Origin: Cellulosimicrobium sp. ES-005 | GTDB lineage: Bacteria > Actinomycetota > Actinomycetes > Actinomycetales > Cellulomonadaceae | Length of the DNA stretch: 64,000 bases | Assembly: GCF_040448685.1 (NCBI RefSeq) | Contig: NZ_CP159290.1 | Span: 3,782,001 to 3,846,000 of the forward strand | Direction: 5' to 3' | Shown: in pieces, positions 51,214 through 59,729 of the stretch | Layout: each line of letters starts with the position of its first letter | Position numbering within the stretch: the stretch's first letter is position 1 | Position numbers and translations under genes: made by a program | Notes under the pieces: generated by a model | Seen by the model: only the letters and a program-made list of their open reading frames with translations | What the model was told of the DNA's origin: nothing | The model's database searches: none

Positions 51214-53901
51214 TCAGTCGACCGTGACCGCGTCGAGGACCGGGAGGCGGGCGGCGCGGATGGCGGGCCAGACGCTCGCGACGAGGCCGATCACCACGGC
51301 GACGCCGAGGATCGCGAGGACCTGGCCCCAGGGGACCGCGAGCGTGCTCAGGCCCTCGTCGGCGAGCACGCCGGGCAGCGCGGCGCCGATCCCGATGCCC
51401 GTCGCGACGCCCAGCACCGTCCCGTAGACCGCGGTGAGCACCGACTCGATCGCGATGACGCCGGCGAGCTGGAGGCGTCCGAGCCCGACGGCGCGCAGCA
51501 GCCCGATCTCGCGCGTGCGCTCGATGATCGACAGGGCGAGCGTGTTGACGATGCCGAGCAGCGCGATGACGATCGACAGCGCGAGCAGCGCGTAGAGGAT
51601 CACGAGCACCTGGTTCACCTGGTCGGCGAACGCGGACGCCGTCTCTTCGCGGTCGAGCACCGTGACGACGAGGAACGGCTCGACGGCGGTCGTCAGCGCC
51701 GCGCGCAGGTCCTCCACCTCCGCCGCCGACGCCCCCTCCGCCGCCGACACGTAGACGATCCGGACGCTCGCCTGCGCGGCGGGCACGACCGCGTCGAACA
51801 CGTCGTCGCGCACGAGGATCCCCGTCCCGACGAGCTGGCTGTCGATCACCGCGCCGACGCGCGCCTCGACCGCGGCTGTGCCCTCGCCGAGGCGCAGCGT
51901 GTCGCCCACCTCCCAGCCGCGCTCGCGCGCGGTGCGCCGGTGCACGACGACGTCCCCCGCCTCGAGCGTCGCCGTCGGGTCTCCCGCGAGCGTCACGGGG
52001 TCGAGCGCGGTGTCGAAGAAGCCGGCGGGCACGCCGGCCACGTCGGTCCCCCGCGCCTCCCCGGCGCCTGGCTCGTCGCCCGATCCGTCCGGCTCGTCGT
52101 CGGACGAGGGCGTCCCGTTCCCCGCGGGGCCGACCGTCGCGACGGGCGCAAGGCCGAGGCGCACGGTGTCGACGACCGCGGCGCCGGGCGTCGCCGTCAC
52201 GGCGTCGACCGCACCGTCGGGGACCACGAGGGTCGCGGAGTCGACGACGAGGTCGGCCCGCACCTCGTTCTCGACGATGCTGCGGACGGACGCCTGGGTC
52301 GAGGCCGCGATGACGCCCGTGACCGACACGAGCGCCATGCCGATGAGCAGCGCGCCCGCGGTGCTCGCGGTGCGGCGCGGGTTGCGCGTCACGTTGCCGC
52401 GCGCGAGGCGCCCCAGGGGCCGCAGCGCGACGACGAGCGGCCACGCGAGCACGGTGAGCACGCCGCGCGCGACGGCCGGGGACCCGACGAGCACGCCGAC
52501 GAGCACGAGCCCCGCGCCGACGCCGAGCAGCACGCGCGGGCTGAGGTCGTCGAGCCACGCCCACCCGGTCGGGGCGTCGGCGACCGACGACCCGAGGAAC
52601 GCGGCGAGCCACAGGATCCCGGCGCCCAGGGCGACGAGCACGATCCCGCCCACCGCCCGGACGCCGGTCCCGCGGTCCGGGGCGACGTCGTCGCGCATCG
52701 CCTGGACGGGCGGGATCGCGGCGGCGCGACGCGCGGGCAGGACCGCGGCGAGCAGGCTGACGACCGCCCCCAGCCCGACGGCTGCGACGACCTGCGGCGT
52801 GCCGAGCGGCACCCGACCGGAGAACTCCATGCCCGCGAGGGCGAGTCCCCACCGGATGACGCGCACGAGACCGGCCCCGGCGAGCACCCCCAGCCCGCCG
52901 CCCACGAGCCCCACGACGAGCGCCTGCACGAGCACGGACGTGAACACCTGGCCGGGCGACGCGCCGAGCGCACGCAGGAGCGCGAGCTCGCGCAGGCGCT
53001 CGCGCACCGACATCGCGAAGGTGTTCGCGATGATGAACGCGCCGACGAACAGCGCGATCGCCGCGAACACGAGCAGGAACGTCTCGACGAACCCGAGCAC
53101 CTCCTCGACGGCCTCGCTGGCCTCGGCGCGCGCCTGCTCGCCCGTCACCGCCTCGGCGCCCTCGGGCAGCACGTCGCCGACGCGCTGCGCGAGCGCGTCC
53201 TCGTCGACGGTCCCCGACGACGGCGTCGCCCAGACCGCGAGCTGCGGCACCATTCCGTCGGGCGCGAACACGTCGCGCGCGGTCTCGCCGTCGATCCCGA
53301 CGAGCACCGCGCCCGCCGCGGCGGCCTCGATCCCGAAGACGCCGGACACCGTCACGGGGGTCGGTTCGCCGCCCAGCACGACCGTCGTCGCGTCACCGGT
53401 CGACAGTCCCGCCGTCTCCGCCGCGCTCTGCTCCAGGACGATCTCTCCCGGTCCCGGCCACGCGCCGTCGAGCAGGGTGAGGCTCGGGTCCTCGGGGTCG
53501 ATCGAGAAGGCCGTGCTGGGCGGTCCCGTCGTCACGACGGCGGTCCCGTCGGCGGCGACGAGGACGACCGGCCCGGAGACGTCCGGCACGGCGCGCGCGA
53601 CGCCGTCGACCGCCTCGACCTGTCCCGCGAGGTCGGCGGAGACGAGCGTGCGGTCGCCCGCGAACCCGTTCCCACCGCTCCCGCCGCCCGGCCCGGTCGC
53701 GTCCCCGGTGACCTCCTGCGACCCGCGCACGTAGACGTCGGCGGTGAGCGTCGTCGCGATGATGTCGTCGAACGTCGAGGAGAGCATGCCGCGGAACGCG
53801 AACGTGCCCACGACGAACGCGACGCCGAGCGTCACGGCGAGCACGGAGAGCACGAACCGCACGACGTGCGCCCGCACGCCCCGCAGCGCGACGCGGATCA
53901 T
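51214..53901 (-). CDS. FtsX/MacB-type ABC transporter permease
   Basis: An 895-aa permease with two FtsX repeats. The first starts with the helix FVLSVLAVTLGVAFVVGTFAF and an extracytoplasmic MacB-like domain of about 230 residues. Helices around LLVFAAIALFVGAFIIANTFAMSVRERLRELALLRALGASPGQV follow. The second repeat begins with RNPRRTASTAGALLIGMALVSVTG and ends with LALSIIERTREIGLLRAVGLGRLQ and ASVWPAIRAARLPVLDAV. The EL-LLRALG and EIGLLRAVG segments contact the ATPase. It overlaps the ATPase gene by 4 bp. Such systems work mechanically on the envelope or export lipids or peptides; the substrate is not evident. Confidence 0.9.
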   Translation of the reverse strand: MIRVALRGVRAHVVRFVLSVLAVTLGVAFVVGTFAFRGMLSSTFDDIIATTLTADVYVRGSQEVTGDATGPGGGSGGNGFAGDRTLVSADLAGQVEAVDGVARAVPDVSGPVVLVAADGTAVVTTGPPSTAFSIDPEDPSLTLLDGAWPGPGEIVLEQSAAETAGLSTGDATTVVLGGEPTPVTVSGVFGIEAAAAGAVLVGIDGETARDVFAPDGMVPQLAVWATPSSGTVDEDALAQRVGDVLPEGAEAVTGEQARAEASEAVEEVLGFVETFLLVFAAIALFVGAFIIANTFAMSVRERLRELALLRALGASPGQVFTSVLVQALVVGLVGGGLGVLAGAGLVRVIRWGLALAGMEFSGRVPLGTPQVVAAVGLGAVVSLLAAVLPARRAAAIPPVQAMRDDVAPDRGTGVRAVGGIVLVALGAGILWLAAFLGSSVADAPTGWAWLDDLSPRVLLGVGAGLVLVGVLVGSPAVARGVLTVLAWPLVVALRPLGRLARGNVTRNPRRTASTAGALLIGMALVSVTGVIAASTQASVRSIVENEVRADLVVDSATLVVPDGAVDAVTATPGAAVVDTVRLGLAPVATVGPAGNGTPSSDDEPDGSGDEPGAGEARGTDVAGVPAGFFDTALDPVTLAGDPTATLEAGDVVVHRRTARERGWEVGDTLRLGEGTAAVEARVGAVIDSQLVGTGILVRDDVFDAVVPAAQASVRIVYVSAAEGASAAEVEDLRAALTTAVEPFLVVTVLDREETASAFADQVNQVLVILYALLALSIVIALLGIVNTLALSIIERTREIGLLRAVGLGRLQLAGVIAIESVLTAVYGTVLGVATGIGIGAALPGVLADEGLSTLAVPWGQVLAILGVAVVIGLVASVWPAIRAARLPVLDAVTVD

Positions 53902-54800
53902 GCCGGGTCGACCGGGGCCGCGTGCCGCCCGACGGGCGCCGCGGGCCCGGCCGAGGTCGTGGGCCCGGCGGCCGGCCGGGCCGGGGTCGCGGGTGCGGCG
54001 GCCGGTCCGGACGGAGGGCCGTCGTCGTCCGCCGCGAGCGCGAGCGCGTCGAGGATGTCCTGCTGCGTGGGGTCGTGCAGCTCGCCGGCGAGGCGGCCGT
54101 CGGCGAGGAACACGACGCGGTGCGCGTACGACGCCGCGCGCGGGTCGTGCGTGACCATGACGACGGTCTGGTCGAGCTCGTCGACGGACCGGCGCAGGAA
54201 CGCCAGCACCTCGCCGGCCGAGCGCGAGTCGAGGTTGCCCGTCGGCTCGTCGGCGAACACGATCGACGGCCGCGAGACGAGCGCCCGCGCGCACGCGACG
54301 CGCTGCTGCTGCCCGCCGGAGAGCTCGGACGGGCGGTGGTGCAGACGGTCGCGCAGCCCGACGGAGTCGACGACCTCGTCGAACCACGCGCGGTCCACGG
54401 GGGCGCGCGCGATGTCGAGGGGGAGCGTGATGTTCTCCGCCGCGGTGAGCGTCGGGACGAGGTTGTACGCCTGGAAGACGAACCCGACGCGCGTGCGGCG
54501 CAGGGCCGTGAGGCGGCGCTGCGACAGGCGGCTGATCTCCTGCCCGTCGATCACGACGCTCCCGGAGGTCGGCGAGTCCAGGCCCGCCAGGCAGTGCATG
54601 AGCGTCGACTTGCCCGAGCCGGACGGGCCCATGATCGCGGTGAGCCGCCCGCGCGCGAAGTCGACGTCGACGCCGTCGAGCGCGCGCACCGCCGTCGTGC
54701 CGGACCCGTAGACCTTGACGAGCCCGCGGGCGCTCGCGCGCGCCTCGGGCACGTCCGGGGTGTCGGTCGGCGCGTCGGTCCGGGGCGCGGGGGACGTCAT
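53898..54800 (-). CDS. ABC transporter ATPase (LolD/MacB type)
   Basis: A 300-aa ATP-binding subunit for the permease encoded downstream. Walker A GPSGSGKST near residue 57, Q-loop FVFQAYNLVPTLTAAEN, signature LSGGQQQRVACARAL, Walker B IVFADEPTGNLDSRSAG and the H-loop VMVTHDPRAASYAHR are all intact. A 25-residue disordered N-terminus and a 50-residue Ala/Pro-rich C-terminus flank the domain. The gene pair is transcribed from a promoter in the gap shared with the divergent Gfo/Idh gene. Confidence 0.93.
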   Translation of the reverse strand: MTSPAPRTDAPTDTPDVPEARASARGLVKVYGSGTTAVRALDGVDVDFARGRLTAIMGPSGSGKSTLMHCLAGLDSPTSGSVVIDGQEISRLSQRRLTALRRTRVGFVFQAYNLVPTLTAAENITLPLDIARAPVDRAWFDEVVDSVGLRDRLHHRPSELSGGQQQRVACARALVSRPSIVFADEPTGNLDSRSAGEVLAFLRRSVDELDQTVVMVTHDPRAASYAHRVVFLADGRLAGELHDPTQQDILDALALAADDDGPPSGPAAAPATPARPAAGPTTSAGPAAPVGRHAAPVDPA

Positions 54801-54924
54801 GGTCCCCATCGTGGCGCGCCGCGCCGCGCGCCGCACCACCCGCGCGGGGGAGACGTCGTCCCGCGGCGCCGCACGTCGTCCGACGTTCCGTGGACACCTG
54901 GGCGGGGGAGCGATCCCACCGGGA

Positions 54925-54930
54925 TAGCGT
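54925..54930 (+). promoter_or_regulatory. -10 hexamer TAGCGT, leaderless start of oxidoreductase
   Basis: TAGCGT is followed by GGGGCC and the ATG at 54937, without a usable Shine-Dalgarno spacing. Confidence 0.5.
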
Positions 54931-54936
54931 GGGGCC

Positions 54937-56019
54937 ATGAGCATCGACGCCCAGGCGCCCGCCGAGAACTCGGCACGGCTCGCCGTCCACCCCGTCCCCG
55001 ACCTGACCGCCGACGTGACCGGCACGGTCCCCGACCCGCGCAGCGCACCGTCGATCCGCTGGGGCATCCTCGGAGCCGGCGGGATCGCGTCGTCGTTCGC
55101 CGAGGCCGTGCGCCTCCACACGCAGGGCCGCGTCGCGTCCGTCGGCTCGCGCGACCGCGTCCGCGCCGAGCGCTTCGCCACCGCCCACGGCGTCCCGACG
55201 ACCCACCACGGCTACCAGGAGCTCGTCGAGGACCCGCAGGTGGACGTCGTCTACGTCGCGACGCCGCACTCCCACCACCGCGAGCACGCGCTCCTCGCCA
55301 TCGCCGCGGGCAAGCACGTGCTCGTCGAGAAGGCGTTCACGCGCAACGAGGCGGAGGCCGTCGAGGTGCTCGACGCCGCGCGCGAGGCCGGGGTGTTCGT
55401 CATGGAGGCCATGTGGACGCGGTTCCTGCCGCACGTGGCCGCGCTGCGCGGGGTGATCGCGCGCGGCGAGATCGGCGACGTCGTCAACCTCAGCGCCGAC
55501 CACGGCCAGTGGTTCGCGTTCGACCCGGAGCACCGCCTCTACGCCCCGGAGCTCGCGGGCGGTGCGCTGCTCGACCTGGGCGTGTACCCGGTCTCGTTCG
55601 CGCACGACCTGCTGGGCGCGCCGTCGTCGGTCACCGCGGTGGGCGCGCTCACCGAGACGGGCGTCGACGGGCAGGTGAGCATCGTGCTCGGCTACGGCGA
55701 CACGCAGGCGACCCTCTCCACGACGCTGTGGTCGCGCACGGCCACGACGGCCGTGATCTCGGGGACCGCGGGGCGCATCGAGGTCGAGGGGAACTTCTAC
55801 GCGCCGACGTCGTTCCGCGTGGTCCGGCACGACGGCTCGTCCTGGTACTACGACGGCTTCTCCGGCGAGGGCAAGCAGTACCAGGCGGCCGAGGTCGCAC
55901 GCCGCGTCGCCGCGGGCGAGACGCAGAGCCCGCGCATGTCCTGGGACTCGACGCTCGAGGTCATGCGGACGCTCGACGAGGTCCGGCGGCAGATCGGGGT
56001 CGTGTACCCCGGGGAGTGA
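54937..56019 (+). CDS. Gfo/Idh/MocA family oxidoreductase
   Basis: A 360-aa NAD(P)-dependent dehydrogenase, probably acting on a sugar or polyol. The Rossmann motif is WGILGAGGIASSFAEAV near residue 47. The signature EKAFTRNEAEAVEVLDAAREAGVFVMEAMWTRFLPH near 130-165 contains the catalytic-type lysine (VLVEKAF). The C-terminal beta-sheet domain includes YAPELAGGALLDLGVYPVSFAHDLLG. The first 40 residues are an extension not seen in most family members. The gene stands alone and is followed by a large inverted repeat. Confidence 0.88.
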   Translation: MSIDAQAPAENSARLAVHPVPDLTADVTGTVPDPRSAPSIRWGILGAGGIASSFAEAVRLHTQGRVASVGSRDRVRAERFATAHGVPTTHHGYQELVEDPQVDVVYVATPHSHHREHALLAIAAGKHVLVEKAFTRNEAEAVEVLDAAREAGVFVMEAMWTRFLPHVAALRGVIARGEIGDVVNLSADHGQWFAFDPEHRLYAPELAGGALLDLGVYPVSFAHDLLGAPSSVTAVGALTETGVDGQVSIVLGYGDTQATLSTTLWSRTATTAVISGTAGRIEVEGNFYAPTSFRVVRHDGSSWYYDGFSGEGKQYQAAEVARRVAAGETQSPRMSWDSTLEVMRTLDEVRRQIGVVYPGE

Positions 56020-56028
56020 GGCTGCCGG

Positions 56029-56100
56029 CGCGAGATCGACCCGAGCGGTCGAGATCGACCCTCGGTGGGTCGATCTGGGGGCGCTCGGGTCGATCTCGCG
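56029..56100. repeat. Nested 19-bp and 10-bp perfect inverted repeats between convergent genes
   Basis: CGCGAGATCGACCCGAGCG (56029-56047) pairs exactly with 56082-56100. Inside it AGATCGACCC (56052-56061) pairs exactly with 56067-56076 around a 5-nt loop. Four copies of a GAGATCGACC-like unit make up the element. It fills the gap between convergent stop codons and may terminate both transcripts. Confidence 0.85.
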
Positions 56101-56106
56101 GGGGTG

Positions 56107-56316
56107 TTAGTCGGTGTGTTCGACGACGTAGGTGCGGCCGTCCGGGACCGTCACGCGTTCGAAGCGCGTCTTTAGCTCCTGGTCGCGTTGGCGTTCCGCG
56201 TCGGAGACGCCGCGGCCGTCCGCGTCCTGCCGGCCGACCTGCGCGGGGCCGAAGATCGGGAGGAAACCCTCGGTGATGCGCATGCCGAGCGTGCGCCTGT
56301 CGTTCTTCCGCGCCAC
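56107..56316 (-). CDS. Small 69-aa protein divergent from ohrR-like gene
   Basis: A small basic protein with an N-terminal VARKNDRRTLGMRITEGFLPIFGPAQVG, a Gly-Asp-rich turn, and a charged helix RQRDQELKTRFERVTVPDGRTYVVEHTD. There is no signal peptide and no cysteine. GGAGGA lies close before the GTG start. It shares the TTGGT-NN-ACCAA operator pair with the divergent OhrR-like regulator, so it is probably regulated by it. I do not recognise a family; it could be a small redox-stress protein. Its reality rests on the ribosome binding site, the operator and codon usage. Confidence 0.65.
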   Translation of the reverse strand: MARKNDRRTLGMRITEGFLPIFGPAQVGRQDADGRGVSDAERQRDQELKTRFERVTVPDGRTYVVEHTD

Positions 56317-56346
56317 GGTGTCCTCCGCTGCAGGTCTCGTCAGATG

Positions 56347-56374
56347 ATTGGTGCACCAATCATTGGTGTACCAA
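56347..56374. promoter_or_regulatory. Twin operators of the OhrR-like regulator
   Basis: ATTGGTGCACCAAT (56347-56360) is a perfect palindrome, and TTGGTGTACCAA (56363-56374) is a second copy of TTGGT-NN-ACCAA with its centre 15 bp away. They lie between the two divergent starts, upstream of the -10 TACCAT (56393-56398) of the regulator gene. Confidence 0.75.
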
Positions 56375-56404
56375 GAATACCGCGATCCTCGGTACCATGG
56401 CGCC

Positions 56405-56920
56405 ATGGCGGGTGACGAGGTCGACGGGACGGTCGACGGGACGGTCGCGCCGGGCGCGGCGACGCTGTTCGCCGACCCTCTCGCGCTCGAGGCGCAGGTC
56501 TGCTTCGCGCTGTCCGCGGGCGCGCGCGGCATGGTCGCGCTGTACCGCCCGCTGCTCGAGCCGCTCGGTATCACGCACCCGCAGTACCTCGTGCTCCTCG
56601 CGCTCTGGCAGGACGACGCCGCGGGCACGACCTCGACCGTCGGCGACCTCGCCGCGCGCCTGCACCTCGACGCCGGGACGCTCTCGCCGCTCCTCAAGCG
56701 GCTCGAGGCGCTCGGCTACGTGCGCCGGTCGCGCTCGCCCGACGACGGCCGCCAGGTCCGCGTGAGCCTCACCGCCGAGGGGCGGGCGCGCCGCCAGGAC
56801 GCCGAGCGCATCCCGCCGTCGATCGTCGCCGCGACCGGGCTCAGCCTCGACGAGCTCGCCGAGGTCCACGCCGCGGCGTCGAAGGTCGTCGCCGCCGCGC
56901 TGCGCGCCGGCGTCTACTGA
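56405..56920 (+). CDS. OhrR-like MarR family peroxide-sensing regulator
   Basis: A 171-aa MarR protein of the OhrR type. The segment EAQVCFALSAGARGMVALYRPLLEPLGITHPQYLVLLALWQ matches OhrR, in which the cysteine (here Cys33) reacts with organic hydroperoxides. The HTH STVGDLAARLHLDAGTLSPLLKRLEALGYVRRSRSPDDGRQVRVSLT is canonical. No second C-terminal cysteine is present, so it would be a one-cysteine sensor. The ATG follows TACCAT by 6 nt (leaderless). Unlike usual ohrR loci, no ohr/osmC gene is adjacent; the divergent gene encodes a 69-aa unknown protein. Confidence 0.85.
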   Translation: MAGDEVDGTVDGTVAPGAATLFADPLALEAQVCFALSAGARGMVALYRPLLEPLGITHPQYLVLLALWQDDAAGTTSTVGDLAARLHLDAGTLSPLLKRLEALGYVRRSRSPDDGRQVRVSLTAEGRARRQDAERIPPSIVAATGLSLDELAEVHAAASKVVAAALRAGVY

Positions 56921-56985
56921 CGAGCGTGCGGTGCCGGCCCGTGACGGGACGAGGACGGGAGCCGACCCCGTCCTCGGCGGGGGAG

Positions 56986-57696
56986 TCAGGCGTCGGTGAC
57001 GCGGACGCCGTCGGGACCGACGGCGAAGCGGACCGCCACGAGCCCCGCCGCCAGGGCGTCGGGCGCGGGCGTGGCGTCGGCGAGCTCGTCGGCCGAGTGG
57101 GTGCCCGTCACGGCGAGCGTCGCGCAGCCCGCGGCGCGCGCCGCCGCGATCCCCGCCGGGGCGTCCTCGACGACGAGGCAGCGCGCCGGGTCGACGCCGA
57201 GGCGCTCCGCGCCGAGGAGGAACGGGTCCGGGTCGGGCTTGCCGCGCGCGACGTCGTCGGCTGTCACGACGACCGACGGCGCGGCGAGACCGGACGCCGC
57301 CATGCGCGCGGCGGCGAGCGGGCGGGTGCAGGACGTGACGATCGCCTGCCGCGCGGGCGGGAGGACGGCCAGCGCGTCCCGCGTCCCGGGCAGGATCGTC
57401 ACGCCCTCGTTGTCCTCGAGCTCGAGCGCATGGATGCGCTCGTAGGCCGCCTCGACCCGGTCCTCCGGGAGGAGCTCGGCGATGAGCGTGCGCGCCGGGG
57501 TGCCGTGCTGGATCTGGAACTCGTCCGGGTCGGGCAGGCCGTGCTCCGCGGCCCAGCGTCGCCAGTTCCGGTCGACCGCCGGGACGGAGTCGATGAGCGT
57601 GCCGTCCATGTCGAACAGCACGGCGTCGAACGTGCGCCCGGCGAACGCGACGCCGGGGGTGGGCAGCGGACGGGGCGCGGCGGCGGGGTCGGGCAT
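56986..57696 (-). CDS. HAD-IA sugar-phosphatase/beta-phosphoglucomutase-like hydrolase
   Basis: A 236-aa HAD hydrolase. Motif I is DAVLFDMDGTLIDS near residue 24, motif II is AIVTSCTRPL near 117, and motif III/IV is KPDPDPFLLGAERLG with VVEDAPAGIAAARAAG. The alpha-helical cap between motifs I and II (RNWRRWAAEHGLPDPDEF) is of the C1 type seen in sugar phosphatases and beta-phosphoglucomutases. The ATG is 7 nt from TAGCCT, so a leaderless start is likely. It is divergent from tmk. The substrate is probably a phosphorylated sugar or polyol. Confidence 0.87.
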   Translation of the reverse strand: MPDPAAAPRPLPTPGVAFAGRTFDAVLFDMDGTLIDSVPAVDRNWRRWAAEHGLPDPDEFQIQHGTPARTLIAELLPEDRVEAAYERIHALELEDNEGVTILPGTRDALAVLPPARQAIVTSCTRPLAAARMAASGLAAPSVVVTADDVARGKPDPDPFLLGAERLGVDPARCLVVEDAPAGIAAARAAGCATLAVTGTHSADELADATPAPDALAAGLVAVRFAVGPDGVRVTDA

Positions 57697-57772
57697 GTCC
57701 CCGAGGCTAGCCCGCGGCCGGGGAGCGGTGCGCCCGGTCTCGCGGGTCGACCCCGGTGTCCGACGCCGCGGA

Positions 57773-57778
57773 TAGGGT
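57773..57778 (+). promoter_or_regulatory. -10 hexamer TAGGGT, leaderless start of tmk
   Basis: TAGGGT is followed by 7 nt and the GTG at 57786. The hexamer is identical to the one before the hydrolase gene at 15513. Confidence 0.5.
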
Positions 57779-57785
57779 GGACGCC

Positions 57786-58541
57786 GTGAGCGCACCCGGG
57801 TACTTCATCTCGTTCGAGGGCGGCGACGGCGTCGGCAAGTCGACCCAGTCCCGCCTGCTCGGGCAGTGGCTCGGCGAGCTCACGGGGCGCGAGGTCGTGC
57901 TGACGCGCGAGCCCGGCGGCACCGAGCTCGGCAAGGAGCTGCGTGCCGCGGTGCTCCACGGGCAGGACATGGACCCGCGCACCGAGGCGCTCATCTACGC
58001 CGCGGACCGCGCGCACCACGTCGCGAGCCTCGTGCGCCCGGCCCTCGAGCGCGGCGCGGTCGTCGTGACGGACCGCTACCTCGACTCGTCGGTCGCGTAC
58101 CAGGCGGGCGGGCGCGAGCTCGGTGCGGACGAGGTCGAGCTCATCTCGCGCTGGGCCGTGCAGGACCTCATGCCGGACGTCACGATCCTGCTCGACCTCG
58201 ACCCGGCCGTGGCCGGGGCGCGGATCCGGCGACAGCACGACCGGCTGGAGCGCGCCGGGGCGGAGTTCCACCGTCGCACCCGCGAGGCGTTCCTCGCGCG
58301 CGCCGCGGCGGACCCGGAACGTTGGGTCGTGCTCGACGCCGCCGCCTCGGTCGACGACCTCCAGGCGCAGATCCGCGTCGACGTCGCGGCCCGGCTCGAG
58401 CTCACGCCGGTCGTGGAGGAGGCGGAGGACACGGTCGCCGCCGAGCCCGACGACGGCTTCGACGACACGGACAGCGCGATCGGGTACGAGCCCGGCTCGG
58501 GGATCGCGGCCGGGCCCGCGACGGGGAGCGGGGCCGCGTGA
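57786..58541 (+). CDS. tmk: Thymidylate kinase with acidic C-terminal extension
   Basis: A 251-aa dTMP kinase that makes dTDP for DNA synthesis. The P-loop FEGGDGVGKSTQSRLL is near residue 9. The dTMP-binding TREPGGTELGKELR and the DRYLDSSVAYQAGGRELG motif are intact, and the lid region RRQHDRLERAG follows. The catalytic fold ends near residue 210. The remaining 40 residues (EEAEDTVAAEPDDGFDDTDSA...) are an acidic low-complexity tail not needed for catalysis. The stop overlaps holB by 4 bp (GTGA), as is common in actinobacteria. Confidence 0.95.
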   Translation: MSAPGYFISFEGGDGVGKSTQSRLLGQWLGELTGREVVLTREPGGTELGKELRAAVLHGQDMDPRTEALIYAADRAHHVASLVRPALERGAVVVTDRYLDSSVAYQAGGRELGADEVELISRWAVQDLMPDVTILLDLDPAVAGARIRRQHDRLERAGAEFHRRTREAFLARAAADPERWVVLDAAASVDDLQAQIRVDVAARLELTPVVEEAEDTVAAEPDDGFDDTDSAIGYEPGSGIAAGPATGSGAA

Positions 58542-59674
58542 CCGTCTGGGACGACGTCGTCGGCCAGGAGCAGGCCGTCGAGGTGCTCCGCGCCGCCGCG
58601 ACGGACCCGGCCGCGATGACGCACGCATGGCTGCTCACCGGCCCGCCCGGCTCGGGCCGCTCGAACGCGGCGCGCGCGTTCGCCGCCGCGCTCCAGTGCG
58701 AGCAGGGCGGCTGCGGGCGCTGCCAGGCGTGCCGCACGACGCTCGCCGGGACCCACCCCGACGTCACCCTCGTCGCGACCGAGCTCGTGACCATCAAGAT
58801 CGACGAGGTGCGCGACCTCGTGACGGTCGCGAGCCGCAGCCCGTCGCAGGGACGGCGGCGGGTGATCGTCGTCGAGGACGCCGACCGCATGGCCGAGCGC
58901 ACGACGAACGTGCTGCTCAAGGCGATCGAGGAGCCCGCCCCCCACACGGTGTGGATCCTCTGCGCGCCGAGCCCGCAGGACGTGCTCGTGACCATCCGTT
59001 CGCGGTGCCGCGGCGTGGTGCTCCGGGTGCCGCCGGTCGAGGCCGTGGCCGGGCTGCTGGTCCAGCGCGACGGCGTCGACGAGCGCGTCGCGCTCGTCGC
59101 GGCCCGGGCGGCGCAGAGCCACATCGGGCTCGCGCGCCGGCTGGCCCGCGACGCGGGCGCCCGCGACCGCCGGACGTCGGTGCTCTCGCTCGCGCGGCGC
59201 GTGCGCGGGGTGGGTGACGCCGTGCTCGCGGCAGGGGAGCTCGTCGATCTCGCGCAGGCCGAGGCGAAGGCGGCGACCGAGGAGCGCGACGCGGCCGAGA
59301 AGGCCGAGCTGCTGCGCGCGCTCGGCGTCGCCGACGGCGAGACCCTCCCGCCGCGCCTGCGGTCCCAGCTCCGCGACCTCGAGGCCGACCAGAAGCGCCG
59401 CGCGACCCGACACCAGCGCGACGTGCTCGACCGCGCGATGGTCGATCTGCTGTCGCTCTACCGCGACGTGCTCGTGGTGCAGCTCGGGGCGGAGGTCGAG
59501 CTCGTCAACGTCGAGCTCGCGGAGGCGGTGCGCACGCTCGCCGAGGACTCCACCCCGGAGCAGACCGTGCGGCGCATGGACGCGATCGGCGTCGCGCGCG
59601 AGCGGCTCGAGGGCAACGTCGCGCCGCTGCTCGCGGTCGAGGCGATGGTCATCGCGCTGCGTCCGCAGGGCTGA
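58538..59674 (+). CDS. holB: DNA polymerase III subunit delta'
   Basis: A 378-aa clamp-loader subunit. VTVWDDVVGQEQAVEVLRAA begins the AAA+ domain. The P-loop reads GPPGSGRSNAAR, with arginine in place of the catalytic lysine, so it may not hydrolyse ATP, in line with the role of delta' as a stator. The zinc module CEQGGCGRCQACRTTLAGTHPD and the arginine-finger SRC region (TIRSRCRGVVLRVP) are present. The C-terminal collar domain is helical. It is translationally coupled to tmk. Confidence 0.93.
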   Translation: MTVWDDVVGQEQAVEVLRAAATDPAAMTHAWLLTGPPGSGRSNAARAFAAALQCEQGGCGRCQACRTTLAGTHPDVTLVATELVTIKIDEVRDLVTVASRSPSQGRRRVIVVEDADRMAERTTNVLLKAIEEPAPHTVWILCAPSPQDVLVTIRSRCRGVVLRVPPVEAVAGLLVQRDGVDERVALVAARAAQSHIGLARRLARDAGARDRRTSVLSLARRVRGVGDAVLAAGELVDLAQAEAKAATEERDAAEKAELLRALGVADGETLPPRLRSQLRDLEADQKRRATRHQRDVLDRAMVDLLSLYRDVLVVQLGAEVELVNVELAEAVRTLAEDSTPEQTVRRMDAIGVARERLEGNVAPLLAVEAMVIALRPQG

Positions 59675-59729
59675 CCCGCCGCAGGTCCCTCCCGACGGGC
59701 CGCGATCGGTGCGCGCGCCCGCCCGACTC

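Noticed and set aside
51142-54711. Long plus-strand open frame opposite the FtsX-type permease and its ATPase
   Set aside because: The antisense permease and ATPase carry intact family motifs, whereas this frame is low-complexity and shows none.
58538-58700. holB P-loop GSGRS as evidence of a broken gene
   Set aside because: Delta' subunits commonly have degenerate P-loops and the rest of the protein is intact.
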